Shown: positions 9,111-18,462, numbered from the stretch's first letter. The stretch is 64,000 bases of DNA from Bordetella holmesii ATCC 51541 (GCA_000612485.1 CP007494.1:2666001-2730000); one strand, 5' to 3'. Program-made: numbers and translations. The notes: generated by a model not told the origin, from the sequence alone.

Positions 9111-9477
9111 GGGCGAATGCCTGATTTGCGCATGCGCAGGTGCGCAGCCGCCCCTCTGTTTTTAGTATGAAATAAATGTAATTTTTTTGCGGTTAGAGAA
9201 TAAATCCAATATTTCGTTTCCTGGTAATTTCAAGAAATGAATAAATGTTTTGTATGTTTCATTGGTGTTTACTCTGTGATATGGGCCAATTTTCTGGTGT
9301 AGATTTGTTTTAACACGTTGAAATTCAAAGATCTGCGACGGTTTTTGCCCGATAGACGAAGACCGCTCGTGCCACGAAAGACTGTTTCAAGAAGTGTTTT
9401 TGCCTGTTACGAATAATCAGCCGGGTGCGGGTCCGTTTCCCGGGTCTTGTTATTACTGAAATTGGCCGGAGGTGGGG
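9111..9477. other. AT-rich intergenic region before the chemoreceptor
   Basis: About 370 bases, clearly richer in A+T than the surroundings between 9160 and 9330, with no convincing reading frame. It probably holds the promoters of the divergent methyltransferase and chemoreceptor genes. I could not identify a specific sigma-factor motif. Confidence 0.6.
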
Positions 9478-10872
9478 ATGCAGCACTTCTCATGGGGAAG
9501 ATGGCTCGGACGGCACGCAGCCGAGCAGGGCGCCAGGCTGGCGGCATTGGATAAAGTGCAGGCGGTGATCGAGTTCGACCTGGATGGGCAGGTGCTGGCG
9601 GCCAATGATATTTTCCTGGAAACCTTCGGCTATACCTTGCCGGAGATTCTGGGTCAGCATCACCGCATATTCATCGATGCTGAGGAAAGAGATACGGGCG
9701 CTTATCAGCGCTTCTGGGAAAAGCTTGCGTTGGGTATGCCCGATTCGGGGCGTTACCGTCGGGTGGCCAAGGACGGCCGCGATATCTGGCTGCAAGCCAG
9801 CTATAACCCGATTTGCGATGCGCAGGGTCATCCCGTCAAAGTCGTCAAGTACGCAACCGACATAACTGCGGAGCAACTGCGGCGCGCCGATGCCGAGGGG
9901 CAGCTCGAAGCCATCGGCAAAGTCCAGGCTGTTATCGAGTTTGATTTGCAGGGCTATATCCTGCATGCCAATGATTTATTTCTCGGTGCCCTGGGTTATC
10001 GCCTGGATGAGGTCGTGGACCAGCACCACAGCATGTTTGTCCAGTCCGAGGAGCGTCGCAGCGCCGCCTATGGGGACTTCTGGCGACGCCTCAGTTCGGG
10101 AGAGCATCAGACCGGCCAGTTTCTGCGTATCGGCAAGGGTGGCCGCAATGTGTGGATCGAAGCCAGTTACAACCCCATCTTCGATGCCGACGGCCGTCCT
10201 TTCAAAGTGGTGAAGTACGCCACGGACATCACGCGGCGCTTCACTGCGGCGCAGACCCTGCGCGTGGCGGTGCAGAGCCTGAGCGAGAATGCCGAACGAG
10301 CATCGCAGGCCAATGACCTGGCGCAGGAGGCTTGCCTCGTGGCCGAGCAGGGCGGCCAGACCGTTCATAACGTCATCAGCACCATGAATGCCATCACGGC
10401 CAGTTCGCGCAAGATCTCCGAGATCATAGGCGTGATGGGTGGCATTGCGTTTCAGACCAATATTCTGGCGCTCAACGCTGCCGTAGAGGCCGCGCGAGCA
10501 GGCAACCACGGAAAGGGCTTTGCCGTCGTGGCCGCCGAGGTTCGCAGCCTGGCGCAAAACAGCGCCGCGGCAGCCAAGGAAATCAAAGACCTCATTCGCA
10601 GTTCGGTCCAGCAGATCGAACGTGGCGCAAGTCTGGTCCAATCGGCGGGCAGCACCATGACCGACATCGTAGCGTCCTCGCGCCGCGTGACGGAAATCAT
10701 GGCAGAGGTGGTGCAGGAGTCCCTGGAGCAATCTGGCAGGCTGGGAGACGTGACGGAGGATCTGACACAGGCCAGCGCCGGCGGGCGGCAGGCGCCTGTG
10801 GCCAGGCTGGCGCTGACGGAACCTCGCGCGTTGCGCATCGATGCCGCACGGCCCGCGTTGGTCACTCACTGA
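9478..10872 (+). CDS. Soluble PAS-PAS methyl-accepting chemotaxis protein (BdlA-like)
   Basis: Chemoreceptor-type signal transducer of 464 residues without a membrane segment. Two PAS domains (about 20-130 and 140-255) each end in the PAC-like VVKYATDIT; a signalling domain follows, with the hairpin tip [25 protein letters not shown] 9478 is chosen because GGAGGT sits four bases upstream. The layout resembles Pseudomonas BdlA, which links PAS sensing to biofilm dispersal. After [16 protein letters not shown] the usual QQNAALVEEA segment of the descending helix is missing and a short Pro/Ala/Arg tail follows, so the C terminus may be shortened. No PAS ligand can be inferred. Confidence 0.85.
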   Translation: MQHFSWGRWLGRHAAEQGARLAALDKVQAVIEFDLDGQVLAANDIFLETFGYTLPEILGQHHRIFIDAEERDTGAYQRFWEKLALGMPDSGRYRRVAKDGRDIWLQASYNPICDAQGHPVKVVKYATDITAEQLRRADAEGQLEAIGKVQAVIEFDLQGYILHANDLFLGALGYRLDEVVDQHHSMFVQSEERRSAAYGDFWRRLSSGEHQTGQFLRIGKGGRNVWIEASYNPIFDADGRPFKVVKYATDITRRFTAAQTLRVAVQSLSENAERASQANDLAQEACLVAEQGGQTVHNVISTMNAITASSRKISEIIGVMGGIAFQTNILALNAAVEAARAGNHGKGFAVVAAEVRSLAQNSAAAAKEIKDLIRSSVQQIERGASLVQSAGSTMTDIVASSRRVTEIMAEVVQESLEQSGRLGDVTEDLTQASAGGRQAPVARLALTEPRALRIDAARPALVTH

Positions 10873-10890
10873 GGCCTAAAATTGGCCAAA

Positions 10891-10929
10891 CGCCGCTCAA
10901 TATCCGGTAAAACAGGGTTCTGAGCGGCG
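10891..10929 (+). terminator. Hairpin after the chemoreceptor gene, possible terminator
   Basis: CGCCGCTCA (10891-10899) pairs perfectly with TGAGCGGCG (10921-10929) across a 21-base loop, 19 bases after the stop codon. There is no T-run behind it, so it may be a processing or weak termination signal. Confidence 0.4.
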
Positions 10930-10998
10930 GCGAGGCAGGTGGCCCGGCGTATTTCTTGGTACGCTAGCCAGGCTAACCACTTCGCCGCTGATAACGTT

Positions 10999-11705
10999 TT
11001 GTCCAGAAACCCGCTGTCCCTGCTCCCCCGCTTGCGCCTGATTCTGGCGTTGAGCCTGATTGCCGTGCTTGCTGCGTGTGCATCCTCATCCGGAGGCGGG
11101 GCCGCCGGTGCGGGTTTTCACCGGGTCGAGGCGGGCGAGACGCTCACGAGCATTGCGCGGCGTTATGACCAGAGCGTGGCGGATCTGGTGCGCTGGAACA
11201 AGCTCTCCAGCGCGAACCAGATCGATAAGGGGCAGGTGTTGCGCGTCGTCGCGCCCGGCGGCAGCGCCAAGGCGTCGTCGGGCGCTTCTTCCCCCGAGCC
11301 GCGGCGGCCAAGGCCGCGCCGCGGGGCGCTCCCGTGCGGGGCATAAGCTTGATCTGGCCGGCCGAGGGCAAGCTTACCCGCGGCTATAACGGATCCTCTT
11401 CCAATGGGCTGGTCATCGCCAATGTGTCCGGCTCGCCGGTGAAAGCCGCCGCCGCTGGCACGGTGGCCTACGCCAGCAACGGTTTGCGAGGGTATGGCAA
11501 TCTGGTCATTGTGCGTCACGGGTCGACCTTCATCACCATCTACGCCCATAACCGCAAATTGCTGGTCAAGCAGGGGCAAAGCGTCAAGCAGGGCCAGCAA
11601 ATAGCCGAGATGGGCAATAGCGACGCCAGTTCGAATCAGCTCTACTTTGAACTGCGGCGCGATGGCAAGCCCGTCGACCCGACTGGCGTGCTGCCCACAC
11701 GCTGA
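10999..11705 (+). pseudogene. NlpD-like LysM/M23 lipoprotein, frameshifted
   Basis: Outer-membrane lipoprotein with a signal ending IAVLAAC, a LysM peptidoglycan-binding domain (HRVEAGETLTSIARRYDQS) and an M23/LytM domain (GLVIANVSGSPVKAAAAGTV, YGNLVIVRHG, FITIYAHN). A C5 run at 11291-11295 appears one base short; a sixth C joins SSP to RAAAAKAAPRGAPVRGIS and gives about 235 residues. Start TTG 10999 is tentative; a GTG lies 60 bases upstream. The M23 region lacks several zinc ligands, as in NlpD/EnvC proteins that activate amidases. Context does not match the usual surE-pcm-nlpD-rpoS locus, so it is a paralogue. Confidence 0.75.
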
Positions 11706-11708
11706 CGC

Positions 11709-12173
11709 TCAAAGCAGCACGGCGGCGACGATGAGCACGCCCAGCACCAGATTGACGCCCACCCAGGTCCGCAGCGTCGCGGCAACCTGAGCGCCGGCGG
11801 GCCAGTCGGCACGCTCGACGGCGGCATTCAACCGTGCAAAGAGGGCGTAGCGGACATAAAAATAGATCGCGGCCATGACCACGCCCAGCCCGGCCATGAG
11901 GTGCCAGGCAGGCGGGATGTTCAGACTGCCGCCGGTGGCTCGTACCTGAGAGGCGACATCCGCCAGCATCCACGCCCCGCTTGCCAGGGCAATCAGGATG
12001 GCTGCCAGTACCGCGCCCAGAAACCGCGCCAGCAGGCCGCGCAACGTCTGCAGCCGTAGGGGCGGCGGCAGACAGGCCAGCGCCGGCCGCACGAAAAACA
12101 AGGTATAGGCCATGCCGCCGAGCCAGAAAATGACGGCCAGCACATGCAGCAGTTTCACCACGTTGTAGACCAT
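11709..12173 (-). CDS. CopD-like integral membrane protein
   Basis: 154 residues with four predicted membrane helices, starting MVYNVVKLLHVLAVIFWLGGM. The His in KLLHVLAV plus the WLGG turn resemble the CopD/YkoY superfamily of small membrane proteins; a second His lies in AWHLMAGLGVV. Function is not assigned: copper handling or heme binding are possibilities by family only. It is convergent with the preceding LysM/M23 gene, ending four bases away, and divergent from yajQ. Confidence 0.65.
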   Translation of the reverse strand: MVYNVVKLLHVLAVIFWLGGMAYTLFFVRPALACLPPPLRLQTLRGLLARFLGAVLAAILIALASGAWMLADVASQVRATGGSLNIPPAWHLMAGLGVVMAAIYFYVRYALFARLNAAVERADWPAGAQVAATLRTWVGVNLVLGVLIVAAVLL

Positions 12174-12309
12174 GGCCTTGCCTTGGAAGAGACGAAAGTC
12201 TTCATCATACTGGCGCGGGGGGCAAGGCTCATGAATTCGTCTTAAACTGGCGTTCAGGAGGCCGGGCAGGCTGCCCGGCCGTTTCAGAGCTTTCTTCAGG
12301 ATTTGTTTC

Positions 12310-12792
12310 ATGTCGAGTTTTGACGTGGTTTCCGAGGTCGACAAGCACGAGCTGACCAATGCGGTGGACCAGGCCAACCGGGAGTTGTCCACCCGTTTCG
12401 ATTTCAAGGGCGCCAATGCCAAGTTTGAGCTGGAGGGCTATGTCGTCAATCAGATAGCCTCCAGCACCTTTCAACTCAAGCAGATGCTCGATATCTTGCG
12501 CGGCCGCCTGTCGGCTCGCAATATTGACGTGCGTTGCCTGGAGGAGGATGCCCCGCTCGAGAACCTGGGGGGAGCGCGCCAGAAGGTCACCGTCAAGCAG
12601 GGCATCGAGCAGGCCACGGCCAAGAAGCTGGTCGCCGCCATCAAGGCGAGCAAAGTCAAAGTCGAAAGCCAGATCAACGGCGACAAGCTGCGCATCACGG
12701 GCAAGAAGCGCGACGATCTGCAAGCCGTCATGCAGTTGCTGCGCAAGACGGATGTCGACCTGCCGCTGCAGTTCGACAACTTTCGCGACTAG
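12310..12792 (+). CDS. yajQ: YajQ/UPF0234 nucleotide-binding protein
   Basis: 160 residues, the normal family length, beginning MSSFDVVSEVDKHELTNAVDQA and containing the typical RFDFKG and ARNIDVRCLE motifs. YajQ proteins have two ferredoxin-like folds; members bind RNA or cyclic di-GMP (for example in Xanthomonas). Monocistronic here, with the CopD-like gene divergent. Confidence 0.93.
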   Translation: MSSFDVVSEVDKHELTNAVDQANRELSTRFDFKGANAKFELEGYVVNQIASSTFQLKQMLDILRGRLSARNIDVRCLEEDAPLENLGGARQKVTVKQGIEQATAKKLVAAIKASKVKVESQINGDKLRITGKKRDDLQAVMQLLRKTDVDLPLQFDNFRD

Positions 12793-13116
12793 ATAGCAGC
12801 TGGATGGCGCGGCTGGCTGATCGGGCCTGCCGCACGGCCCGGCCGCCCGCATCGCAGGAGCCCCTGGGCGATGGCGGCAGGGCCGGTATGGTGCGTGCAG
12901 CACAACAACAGTGCGCGATCCGCCCGCCTGCCGTGCCTGGCCAGGTGCACGGCACAGGCCGGGCCAGGTGGGGCCGCGTGGCCTCAGCCGCCGGCCTAGG
13001 CCGGGGGGGCCATTGGAAAAATCGCTTCGGCGAACACGCCTGTTTGGCAGTGGCATGCAGAGGTGGCATGGCGCTTGCTTGCGTATCCAGACTTGTACAC
13101 AAGAAAGGATTCCAGC
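12793..13116. other. Non-coding stretch before allophanate hydrolase
   Basis: 324 very G+C-rich bases with several short inverted repeats (for example GGCCGGGCCA-like segments around 12950-12975 and a G7 run near 13005) but no frame I recognise. A ribosome binding site AAGGA precedes the next gene. It might be the residue of a lost upstream gene such as urea carboxylase; this is speculation. Confidence 0.5.
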
Positions 13117-14928
13117 ATGAATACATACGCCGCACCAATCCTGGGATGGACCTTGGCGCAATGGCGCCAGGCGTACCGTGAGGGTGCTACGCCCGAAGCG
13201 CTACTCGCTGCTTTTACGGCGGACAGCGGTCATGACAACGCCTGGATTGCCGGCCTGAGCGCGGCCGGGCTGGCGGATCAATTGTCAGGTCTGGCACGGC
13301 TGCTGCATCGCGCCGGCGGAGATAGGGAGCGTTTGCCGCTATATGGCGTGCCCTTTGCGGTCAAGGATAATATCGACGCGCAGGGCTGGCCCACGACGGC
13401 GGCCTGCCCGACGTTTTCTTATGTGCCGGATACGGATGCCACCGTGGTGAGCAGATTGCGCTCGGCCGGTGCCATCCTGGTGGGCAAGACCAACCTTGAT
13501 CAGTTTGCTACCGGTCTGGTGGGTACGCGCTCTCCACATGGACCCGTGCGCAATACGTTCGATGCAGACTACATCAGCGGCGGCTCGAGCTCGGGCTCGG
13601 CCTCGGTGGTCGCGCGCGGTTTGGTGCCGTTCTCGTTGGGCACGGATACCGCCGGCTCCGGGCGCGTACCCGCCGGGTTCAACAACATTGTGGGCTTAAA
13701 GCCTACCCGAGGGTGGCTCAGCACGGCAGGCGTCGTGCCGGCCTGCCGGACGCTGGATTGCGTCTCGGTTTTTGCGCTGACCGTCGAGGACGCCCTCGCG
13801 GTGGCGGACATTGCGGGTGGCTTCGACGGTGCGGACCCTTACTCGCGCGCCGAGCCATTGGGCGCGCGCATCTCCTGGCAGGCGCCAGCGCGCGTGGCGG
13901 TGCCGGCGCAATGCGAATTTTTTGGCGATGAGGCGGCTCGCCGCGTGCATGAGGAAGCCCTGGAGCGCTTGCGTCAGATGGGCGTGCATATCGAGGCGAT
14001 CGACTTCACGCCTTTCGAAGAATTGGCCACGTTGCTGTATCAGGGTCCCTGGGTCGCCGAGCGCTTTGCCGCCGTCCAGTCGGTCTGGCGTGACCAGCCC
14101 GAGGCGATGGATCCGGTGGTGCGCGGCATTGTGGAGCAGGCCCAAAACTTCAGCGCCACCGATGCCTTCGTTGCCGAGTATCGCCGCGCCGCGCTGGCCC
14201 GACGAATTCAGGACACACTGGCAGGCTTCGATGCGCTGGTCGTGCCGACATCGCCTTCCATTTATCGCATAGAGCAGTTGCAGGCCGATCCGGTGACGCT
14301 CAATTCACGGTTGGGTTTCTACACCAACTTTGCCAACTTGGCCGACCTGTCGGCGCTAGCCGTACCAGCGGGCATGCGCGACGACGGCTTGCCTGCGGGT
14401 ATCACGTTTATTGGTCTGACCTGGCAGGACCACGGATTGGCCGCGTTTGGTCAACGCTGGCAGCGTGCGTTGGATCTACCCATGGGTGCTACTGGCAGGC
14501 CATTGCCGCCTGCCGACGTGCTGCCGATCTCGGTCGATACCGTCCGCGTAGCCGTGGTCGGTGCGCATCTGAGTGGCATGCCGCTCAATCATCAGTTGAT
14601 CTCACGGCAGGCGACGTTGGCGGAGCAGACGCGAACGGCCGCCCGCTATCGCCTTTATGCGCTGGCCAATACGACGCCGCCAAAGCCGGGCCTGGTGCGC
14701 GGGGAGCACGAGGGGGCGAGTATCGACGTGGAGCTTTGGGACGTGCCCAGTGTGCATTTCGGGTCATTCGTGGCGTTGATCTCCGCGCCGTTGGGCATAG
14801 GCACGCTGGAGCTGGCCGACGGCCGCCAGGTCAAAGGCTTTATCTGCGAGCCTTACGGACTGCAGGGCGCGCGCGACATCACCGCTTATGGGGGGTGGCG
14901 CGCTTTTGTCGCCGACGCTCAGCGCTGA
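13117..14928 (+). CDS. atzF: Allophanate hydrolase
   Basis: Hydrolyses allophanate to ammonia and CO2, the second step of ATP-dependent urea breakdown (also cyanurate breakdown). 603 residues. The N-terminal amidase domain has the catalytic Lys in AVKDN (Lys83), the GGSSSGS loop (about 155-161) and the Ser nucleophile in GTDTAGSGRVP (about Ser181). The C-terminal domain after about 470 (VRVAVVGAHLSGMPLNHQL, ending YGGWRAF) is the AtzF-specific part. Urea carboxylase normally accompanies it, but neither it nor a urea transporter is adjacent. Confidence 0.93.
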   Translation: MNTYAAPILGWTLAQWRQAYREGATPEALLAAFTADSGHDNAWIAGLSAAGLADQLSGLARLLHRAGGDRERLPLYGVPFAVKDNIDAQGWPTTAACPTFSYVPDTDATVVSRLRSAGAILVGKTNLDQFATGLVGTRSPHGPVRNTFDADYISGGSSSGSASVVARGLVPFSLGTDTAGSGRVPAGFNNIVGLKPTRGWLSTAGVVPACRTLDCVSVFALTVEDALAVADIAGGFDGADPYSRAEPLGARISWQAPARVAVPAQCEFFGDEAARRVHEEALERLRQMGVHIEAIDFTPFEELATLLYQGPWVAERFAAVQSVWRDQPEAMDPVVRGIVEQAQNFSATDAFVAEYRRAALARRIQDTLAGFDALVVPTSPSIYRIEQLQADPVTLNSRLGFYTNFANLADLSALAVPAGMRDDGLPAGITFIGLTWQDHGLAAFGQRWQRALDLPMGATGRPLPPADVLPISVDTVRVAVVGAHLSGMPLNHQLISRQATLAEQTRTAARYRLYALANTTPPKPGLVRGEHEGASIDVELWDVPSVHFGSFVALISAPLGIGTLELADGRQVKGFICEPYGLQGARDITAYGGWRAFVADAQR

Positions 14929-15018
14929 CTCAGAGGCGCAGCATCATGGTCGAGACGATGCCTATCGCGATCCTGGGTGAGGTCGTGCGGCGGGCACAGA
15001 GATTTTTTCGGGGTGTCA

Positions 15019-15047
15019 GGGAATATCGGCCCCCGAGCCGACGTCTA
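15019..15047 (+). promoter_or_regulatory. Candidate ECF-sigma promoter
   Basis: GGGAAT (15019-15024) and CGTCTA (15042-15047) are separated by exactly 17 bases and lie 41 bases before the ATG at 15088. GGAA-type -35 and CGTC-type -10 elements are typical of extracytoplasmic-function sigma factors, and the sigma gene lies in the same operon, so autoregulation is likely. Confidence 0.5.
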
Positions 15048-15087
15048 TGGTTTCGCAACACCTGACTTCCACTCTAGGAGCGAGACG

Positions 15088-15462
15088 ATGAAACGACATT
15101 ACGCTTACCTGGCCCTGGTGGGCCTGAGCCTGATCGCCGGCGGTGCTCAAGCGCAGGCGCCGGCCAAGGCCGAAGCCGGCATGCTGGTCGATGCCAAGGG
15201 CATGACGCTATACACCTTTGACAAGGACAGTGCCGGTAGCGGCAAGAGCGTATGCAACGATGCGTGCGCCAAGGCGTGGCCGCCATTGGTCGCGCCGGCC
15301 GGCGCCAACGCACAGGGAGACTGGAGCATCGTCACACGCGACGATGGCAGCAAACAGTGGGCCTATAAAGGCAAACCGCTGTACCTCTTTGCCAAAGACA
15401 GCAAGGCCGGCGAGAAAGCGGGCGACAACGTCAAGGACGTGTGGCACATTGTGAAGCCCTGA
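15088..15462 (+). CDS. Secreted protein of the COG4315/Lipoprotein_15 repeat family
   Basis: 124 residues with a Sec signal peptide ending GGAQAQA. The mature part has two copies of the family repeat: GMLVDAKGMTLYTFDKD...CNDACAKAWPPL and DGSKQWAYKGKPLYLFAKD...DVWHIVKP. The family is widespread and of unknown function. An AGGAG site precedes the ATG. It lies 12 bases before the sigma gene and is probably the main target of that sigma factor. Confidence 0.85.
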   Translation: MKRHYAYLALVGLSLIAGGAQAQAPAKAEAGMLVDAKGMTLYTFDKDSAGSGKSVCNDACAKAWPPLVAPAGANAQGDWSIVTRDDGSKQWAYKGKPLYLFAKDSKAGEKAGDNVKDVWHIVKP

Positions 15463-15474
15463 TAAGGGATTCTC

Positions 15475-15999
15475 ATGTCCGGCGATATCGAAGCCCTGAT
15501 CGTGGCCTGCATTCCCAGCCTGCGGCGCTATGCGCGGGGGCTGACGGGCGATCGTGATCGGGCCGATGATCTGGTGCAGGACACGCTGGAGCGGGCCTGG
15601 CGCCGCTATTCGCGCTGGCAGCGCCGTGGCGAGCTGCGGGCCTGGATGTTCGGCATCATGCACAACCATTTCATCGACGGGCTGCGCGCGCAAAAGCGCC
15701 AGCCCGAGCTCGCCGGCGAGACGGCTCTGCAGGACTTGCCTGCGCGCCCCACGCAGGATGACGGTCTGGCCGTGCGCGATCTCGACCGCTCTTTGGCCCG
15801 ACTGTCGGCCGACCAACGCGCCATTATTTTGCTGATCTCGGTGGAGGAGTTCAGCTATGAGGAAGCGGCCCGTGTTCTGGACGTGCCGATAGGCACCGTC
15901 ATGTCGCGCCTGTCGCGAGCCCGTGAGCGGCTTGCCGCTTTGCTGGCCGAGGCACCGCCCACGCGGGTTGCGGCCACTTTGCACCGCATCAAACCATGA
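15475..15999 (+). CDS. ECF-type RNA polymerase sigma factor
   Basis: 174 residues. Region 2 (RYARGLTGDRDRADDLVQDTLERAWRR, RAWMFGIMHNHFID) and region 4 (LSADQRAIILLISVEEFSYEEAARVLDVPIGTVMSRLSRARERL) are both complete. Its stop overlaps the anti-sigma start (15996), a usual sign of a coupled sigma/anti-sigma pair. The inducing signal is not evident from sequence. Confidence 0.92.
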   Translation: MSGDIEALIVACIPSLRRYARGLTGDRDRADDLVQDTLERAWRRYSRWQRRGELRAWMFGIMHNHFIDGLRAQKRQPELAGETALQDLPARPTQDDGLAVRDLDRSLARLSADQRAIILLISVEEFSYEEAARVLDVPIGTVMSRLSRARERLAALLAEAPPTRVAATLHRIKP

Positions 16000-16844
16000 A
16001 AGACGATTCTCTTGCCGGTGGCGCTCCGATTGCCGAGGCCGACCTTCATGCCCTGGTCGATGGACAGTTGACTCCTGCCAGAAGGCAGCAGGTGCTGGCC
16101 TACCTGGCGGGCAACGAGGCTGCCCAGCGCCAAGTCGAAGGCTGGTCGCGACAGAAGGCTCTGTTGCATAAGCACCTCGATGGGGTCATGGACGAGCCCT
16201 TGCCCTTGCGCCTGCCGCTGCGAGCCGCACCTGCCCGCAACTGGGGCTGGGCGCTGGCCGCGGGGGTATTGATCGCTGCAGTCAGCGGTAGCGCGGCCTG
16301 GATGATTCGTGGGGGCATGGACGCCCACGCGCAGCGCAGCCAACTGGCGCAGGCTGCCGACAGCGGCGGCTTTGCCCAGCGTGCGGCAGTCGCACATGCC
16401 GTGTTCGCGGCCGACATGCGGCGGCCGGTCGAGGTGGGCGCGGATCAGGAACAGGCCATGGTGACTTGGCTCACGCGCAGGCTGGGAGCCCAGGTCCATG
16501 CTCCTTTACTGGCGCAGGCCGGCTATGAGCTGGTGGGCGGGCGTGTGTTACCCGGAGGGCGTGGCGCGGTGGCTCAGCTTATGTACAGCTCCCAGGCAGG
16601 TCAGAGGCTGACGCTTTATGTCACCCATGAGGCCCGGGGTGAAACGGCGGCCTTTCGCTACATGCAGGACGGGCCTGTACGTGTTTTCTATTGGGTTGAG
16701 GGCAGCCTCGGTTATGCCCTGTCGGGCGCAGTCTCGCGCGAAGAGCTGCAGCGGCTGGCGCACGAGGTCTATCGGCAACTGGCGCCCGGCCCGGCTGAGG
16801 CGGGCGCCAACGGCCTGAAGGCGCCGTCTATACCGAACGGGTGA
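15996..16844 (+). CDS. Transmembrane anti-sigma factor
   Basis: 282 residues. The N-terminal part (EADLHALVDGQLTPARRQQVLAYLAGNEAAQRQVEGW) fits the anti-sigma fold that binds ECF sigma factors, although no zinc HxxxCxxC motif is present. One membrane helix (WGWALAAGVLIAAVSGSAAWM, about 85-105) is followed by a periplasmic domain of about 170 residues that probably receives the signal. The 3' end overlaps the convergent SDR gene by 17 bases. Confidence 0.88.
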   Translation: MKDDSLAGGAPIAEADLHALVDGQLTPARRQQVLAYLAGNEAAQRQVEGWSRQKALLHKHLDGVMDEPLPLRLPLRAAPARNWGWALAAGVLIAAVSGSAAWMIRGGMDAHAQRSQLAQAADSGGFAQRAAVAHAVFAADMRRPVEVGADQEQAMVTWLTRRLGAQVHAPLLAQAGYELVGGRVLPGGRGAVAQLMYSSQAGQRLTLYVTHEARGETAAFRYMQDGPVRVFYWVEGSLGYALSGAVSREELQRLAHEVYRQLAPGPAEAGANGLKAPSIPNG

Positions 16845-17531
16845 TGCCGCCATCGATACGGATGTTCTGTCCGGTGATGTAGCTGGATTGTTCGGATGCC
16901 AGAAAAGCGATGAGATCGGCCACTTCTTCGGCCCGGCCATAGCGGCCCATGGGGATGCGGTCGCGCCGGTCTTCTTTTTCCGGCAGGCTGTCGATAAAGC
17001 CTGGCAGCACGTTGTTCATACGCACGTTGGACGCCGAGTACTCATCGGTAAATAGCTTGGTGAAGGCGGCCAGGCCGGCACGGAATACCCCGAGGTTGGA
17101 AACGCCGCCTCAGGCTCAAAGGTAGCGTAAGTCGAGATATTGACGATCGAGCCGCTGCGCTGGGCCTGCATGATGGGGGTGACCAGACGGGTAATGCGCA
17201 CGACGTTGAGCAGATAGAACTCCATGCCCCGGGTCCAGTCGGCATCGCTGATCTCCAGCAATTTGCCCTTTGGGCCATGGCCGGCACTGTTTACCACGGC
17301 GTCGATGCGGCCCCAGCGTTGCATGGTGGCCTCGACGAGGCGGGCGATGTCGTCCGGCGACAGGTTCGAGCCCGTCATGCCCAACCCTCCCAACTCCTTG
17401 GCCAGTGCCTCGCCCTTGCCGGACGACGACAGAATGGCGACTTGAAAGCCGTCCGCAGCGAGTTTGCGGGCGGCTGCCGCACCCATGCCGCTGCCGGCGG
17501 CGGTGAGAATGGCGACTTTCTGCTGGCTCAT
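16828..17531 (-). pseudogene. SDR-family oxidoreductase, frameshifted
   Basis: Short-chain dehydrogenase-like protein, about 234 residues if restored. The nucleotide-binding loop is AAGSGMGAAAA; NSAG and IVNIST follow. On the minus strand a G4 run (C4 at 17088-17091) is one base short: an extra G joins FPTSG to VFRAGLAAFTKLFTDEYS and the rest to GGITRSV. The restored region lacks the usual YxxxK catalytic pair (FRAGLAAF instead), a trait I recall in a group of divergent SDRs. Substrate unknown. Confidence 0.8.
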
Positions 17532-17613
17532 GGTTGCTCCGTATGTGCGAAAACTGGGTGCCCTATTTGATCAGGGGCGCGCGCCCTGTGCAAACGCTGC
17601 CGCGACGGCGAGA

Positions 17614-18462
17614 TCAGCCGCGGCGGCTGCTGGCGGTGATTCCGCCCGACGCGATGACAATGGCCGCCACCACCAGCCATTGGGTCATGCTCAGGGTCTC
17701 GCCAAGGAAAAACAGGCCGGAGATGGCGCCAAACACCGGCTCGAGGCTGAGCAAGGTGCCAAAGGTGCGCGCGGGCAAGCGTTGCAGGACTTGCATTTCC
17801 AGTGCATAGGGCAGGGCGCTCGAGAGCAGCGCAACGGCGATGGCCCAGGGCAGCAGGTCGGGGGCGAACAGGGCTGCCGCACCGGCGTGGGCCAGCCCGA
17901 ATGGCATTACCCCGAGCGCGGCGATGCCGGCAGCCAGGGCCACGGTGCGCGAACCATAACGCAGTCCCGCCCGCTGACCGAACACGATGTAAAGCGCCCA
18001 GCACAGCCCTGCACCCAACGCGTAGCCCACGCCCTCCGGATCCAGGCTGCTCAGGTCGTCACCGTGGGGCATGAGCGCCAGCAGGCCCGCGGCGGCCAGT
18101 GCGATCCAGGCAAAGTCGCGCAGGCGGCGCGATGTCAACACCGCTACGGCGAAAGGGCCGGTGAACTCCAGTGCCACGGCCACGCCCAGCGGCACAGTGC
18201 GCAGTGACATGTAGAACATCAGGTTCATGCCGCCCAGCGTCAGACCGTAGAGGACGACATCTCGCCATCCTTTGGCGTCTAGCTTCAGGCGCCAGGGTCG
18301 GAGCACGGGCAGCAGCATCAGCGCCGAGAAAAACAGGCGCAATGCGGCCGTACCCTGGGCACCGACGGCGGGAAACAGCGTCTTGGCCAGGGCAGCGCCG
18401 CCTTGCAGCGAGGCCATGGCGATGAGCAGTAGAACGACGGGGTAAAGCGGAGAGCGGGTCAT
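17614..18462 (-). CDS. EamA-family (RhtA-like) amino-acid/metabolite exporter
   Basis: 282 residues with about ten membrane helices in two EamA repeats; AVALEFTGPFAVAVL and LEPVFGAISGLFFLGETL are the typical segments at the end of each repeat. RhtA in E. coli exports threonine and homoserine; the substrate here is a family guess. It ends 82 bases before the SDR start on the same strand. Confidence 0.85.
   Translation of the reverse strand: MTRSPLYPVVLLLIAMASLQGGAALAKTLFPAVGAQGTAALRLFFSALMLLPVLRPWRLKLDAKGWRDVVLYGLTLGGMNLMFYMSLRTVPLGVAVALEFTGPFAVAVLTSRRLRDFAWIALAAAGLLALMPHGDDLSSLDPEGVGYALGAGLCWALYIVFGQRAGLRYGSRTVALAAGIAALGVMPFGLAHAGAAALFAPDLLPWAIAVALLSSALPYALEMQVLQRLPARTFGTLLSLEPVFGAISGLFFLGETLSMTQWLVVAAIVIASGGITASSRRG

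Noticed and set aside
9300..9360. Possible flagellar sigma-28 promoter (CAAAG ... CCCGATAG) before the chemoreceptor
   Set aside because: The spacing between the -35-like and -10-like parts is about three bases too long and the -35 match is poor.
14945..15065. Short frame starting MVETMPIAILGEVVRR before the secreted COG4315 protein
   Set aside because: No ribosome binding site or similarity, and it covers the better supported ECF promoter.
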